This document shows positions 61,656-64,000 of a stretch of DNA of 64,000 nucleotides, in pieces. Origin of the DNA: Hofstenia miamia (Eukaryota; Xenacoelomorpha; Acoela); contig SCFE01000014.1 in assembly GCA_004352715.1 (NCBI GenBank), forward strand, positions 921,141 to 985,140, given 5' to 3'. Under the pieces are notes generated by a model. The model saw nothing but the letters and a program-made list of their open reading frames with translations, ran no database searches and was not told the origin of the DNA. The position numbers and the translations under genes are program-made. How positions within the stretch are numbered: position 1 is the stretch's first letter; every line of letters starts with the position of its first letter.

Positions 61656-63100
61656 TGTACACATACATTGACGCACATATAGATATATTTTCTTTGCACA
61701 TGAACATATTTGAATTTTCCAATAGCAATTTAACTTTGAGTGATATATTTTCAGCTATACATACCAACAGAAACACTACATATATCAAACAATGATTCCG
61801 ATTATTTGGTGAAAAATTAATTTTAAATTGATATCAGTACAATTAAAAATAATCTCGAAAAAATAAAAGGGAATTTACCATTTTTATAATGCACATATTC
61901 CAAATTGCGAAATGAATGAAGGGCACTTGCATGGTTATATGCCAATAACTAAAATAAAAAATATTAAAGAATGATGAAATTGAAGCTCTAAAATTGCGAA
62001 TAGTTGATTATAAATAACTAGAAACAGCTTACTCTTGGGAAAGTGAACCAGGAGAACTGAGCCGGTTTTGAATATTAATTAGAAAATATCTACGAGTTAA
62101 AACGAGCCTACATGTAATAATATATGCCGTCGAGGGTTTCAATTTCTAAATTATATCTCCTATTTTACAACTTAAAATTTTATACTGTACTACACTTCCG
62201 TTTAGAGCTTCAAATTTTGGTGCAATGAATAGAGCCGACCATGTTCAAAATATTAGCAACACAAACGATGTGCTAATTGGGTTAAGATAATGTATTTACA
62301 TGCTGTTTATTGAATTCGCTCAATGATCTCCAATTTGACAAACTGTGTAAAGCTTAAGACAATAAAAAAACAAACTATTCGTTTTAACAAGGCGCAAAAC
62401 GACAATTCCCTAAGTTGTGATTTAGGACGCACAATAAAAAACGTTTTTCAGTTAACAGTTGCTTCCTCCTACTACTCTGAACAAATGTTTCATGTGGTTA
62501 TAATTGTACAGTAACCCAATGAACGACTCTCTCTCTAAAAAGTGGCAAGATGGATAAAGAATTGGAGAGTAAGTGGCCTGCGAAATACAATATTACATGT
62601 AGAGCAAACCAAATGGCCTCATTGAAAAAAGATGATCAATTTAACATTTCAATGAAAAGTAACAAATATTTAATACCAAGTTATATTAAGAGATTCTATA
62701 TTAACATTTCATTTTGATATAAACAAAGAGGGCATTAGAAATATATTAAAAAATAATATGAGGGAGGAGCCCTAAAAGCTGAAGCGCAATAAAAAATTGG
62801 TTGCAATGAAATCCTTTCAAAATTTCATGTCTAATTAGAACTATTTGAATGAAAAGACTAATAATTGTTGACTGTTTTTTGAACCAAAAATCCTCGCTCA
62901 GGTCATTCTGCGATAAGGACGTGCACATTATCAGGGATGGGAAAATGTTTAGTCAAAAAAACAAGAAACATGTTTTAAATATTTTTTTTGATTTCTTGAA
63001 AGCATTCTTAAGAAAATCGTCAGCAAAGGGAATTTTTCGTATGAATAATGCTGCATTAAAAACATAAAACTCATTAATATTTGATCAGTATTTAACTTTA
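61656..63100. other. Gene-free DNA
   Basis: Small frames only (for example 62323-62514 and 62849-63067), none identified. Confidence 0.4.
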
Positions 63101-63111
63101 AATTAAACTTT

Positions 63112-63284
63112 TCTGCTATTTCAACATCCAGAGCATATGCCATTCGCAAAGTAGAAAACTGACGCGCTAATCCAGCAAAAGACAACACAGCTGACATCAA
63201 TGTCTGGGCTAATTTTCGATATCCTTGTCAAACCCCAATCAAAAACTTATTTGTCACCAACGCGAAGGAGAAACGATTATGCAT
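63112..63284 (-). pseudogene. Unidentified coding-like patch
   Basis: On the minus strand one frame reads MHNRFSFALVTNKFLIGV, a TGA stop, then GYRKLAQTLMSAVLSFAGLA and RQFSTLRMAYALDVEIAEKF. The patch has higher G+C than its surroundings and the peptide looks like real protein, possibly helical. The in-frame stop argues for a pseudogene or for two exon remnants. I cannot name the family. Confidence 0.35.
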
Positions 63285-63486
63285 GGTGGCTAATTTGACA
63301 ACTTGTTTAATTAATCAACGCAATCTATTTAAATCCCGGCGTCATAGCTTCAGAAATTCCAACTCAGATAGCCGCCACAGCAAAAAATGGTCGAGCAGAT
63401 GCATGGCCTGATGAATTTGATATATTGTAATTTGCTTTGTTGCCTTTCTTTTAATTCATCAAAGTTGCGCAATATAGTTTCCTTAA

Positions 63487-63900
63487 GGGGGGGCCACACG
63501 ATTAGTCTTTTGACTATAGTCAAAATTGCGGTTTTGCATTCTTTTGTCTATTAGTCAAAAAATTTGATTATTAGGGTGCATTCACACAGAAAGATTGTGC
63601 TTGCTAGAGCGAGCTTTTGGCGTTCACACAGAAAGCGAGCTTGCGCTAGCTTTAAATCTTGGGTATTCACAAAGAGAGATTGCGATATTTTCTAGCAATG
63701 TATTAATGCCAGGGTGTTCACACAGCGCGATTGTGCGAGCTTGGGCTTGCTAGAGATTTAAACAGTTGAGTTACTGAGAGAGCATTCACACAGAAAGATT
63801 TATCGCAATCCCAATTAAAGCCTAGCGCGAGCGATATTTTCTAACACATGTTTAAAGATAGTTCTATTCACACAGAAAGCGCGCGAGTGCGCGATTGTAA
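63487..63900. repeat. Array of TTCACACAGAAAG motifs in a GC-richer block
   Basis: The motif TTCACACAGAAAG or a close variant starts at 63581, 63623, 63666, 63717, 63785 and 63867. Each copy is followed by GCGAGC- or GATTG-type text and GCTTGCTAGAG variants. The spacing grows from 42 to 82 bp. The block begins with GGGGGGGCCACACGATTAGT. Repeated inverted motifs (CTTGCTAGAGCGAGC) suggest the terminal part of a DNA transposon amplified by tandem duplication. Confidence 0.6.
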
Positions 63901-64000
63901 AAGATTGTAAATTTGATTTTAAACATGCTAAATATTTTTGACGATGACATCTCCCAATAATTTAAATTCATGCCAAAAATTTGTACGAAGTACGTATAAT

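Noticed and set aside
1-64000. CRISPR arrays, bacterial operons, rRNA genes
   Set aside because: No regularly spaced repeats with unique spacers, no operon-like ORF packing and no conserved rRNA blocks were seen; the spliced, transposon-rich AT-rich DNA is animal nuclear sequence.
1-64000. LTR retrotransposons or endogenous retroviruses
   Set aside because: No paired LTRs, primer-binding sites, integrase or protease motifs were found; the reverse transcriptases are of LINE and Penelope type.

Overview
The window is AT-rich animal (metazoan) nuclear DNA, gene-poor and full of transposon remains. Three things support this: rhodopsin-type GPCR exons bounded by GT/AG splice sites, many decayed eukaryotic transposon classes (LINEs, Penelope-like elements, hAT, piggyBac-like and Tc1/mariner-like), and dense (TA)n microsatellites. 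No bacterial or organellar operon, rRNA, tRNA or CRISPR array was seen. The lineage cannot be fixed from sequence alone; an AT-rich invertebrate fits. The assembly has seven long N gaps, most in or beside (TA)n or C-runs and one of exactly 1000 N, plus two single-N joins.

Layout. 1-6.2 kb: no gene; a (TA)n gap, a 265-bp palindromic MITE-like element (3104-3368) and a cluster of TTGCAATATT motifs (about 4.9-5.15 kb). 6.2-9.95 kb: two Penelope-like elements (PLEs) in opposite orientation; the minus-strand one is split by inserted LINE fragments. 10.0-12.6 kb: a 1315-bp segment present twice and separated by one N, almost certainly an unmerged contig overlap; it carries a LINE 3' end. 15.6-15.85 kb: a minus-strand first exon of a GPCR. 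16.7-20 kb: a pogo/Tigger-like terminal repeat, a C-run gap and a 1.7-kb non-autonomous hAT element. 20-33 kb: little apart from a decayed hAT transposase patch, a possible SINE and microsatellites. 33.2-33.6 kb: a LINE fragment. 37-38 kb: a hAT-like fragment and an unidentified ORF. 40.7-43 kb: a longer but dead LINE. 45.3-46.7 kb: a degenerate telomere-like CCCTAA tract split by a hAT element with a perfect 8-bp target duplication. 49.1-50.7 kb: a third PLE, minus strand. 54.0-54.1 kb: a relic of a transposon-derived protein. 54.5-56.0 kb: the one apparently intact gene, a two-exon, 309-residue GPCR. 56.3-56.9 kb: a piggyBac-like MITE with TTAA ends. 58.4-59.4 kb: a broken Tc1/mariner-like (DDE_3) transposase. 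63.1-63.9 kb: an unidentified coding-like patch and an array of TTCACACAGAAAG motifs.

The genes do not form a pathway. Two receptor genes, one complete and one seen only as its first exon, lie in a graveyard of mobile elements. What is unusual is mostly structural: nested and inverted PLEs, a hAT insertion that splits a telomere-like tract, and assembly joins that imitate duplications. No convincing new molecular system was found.
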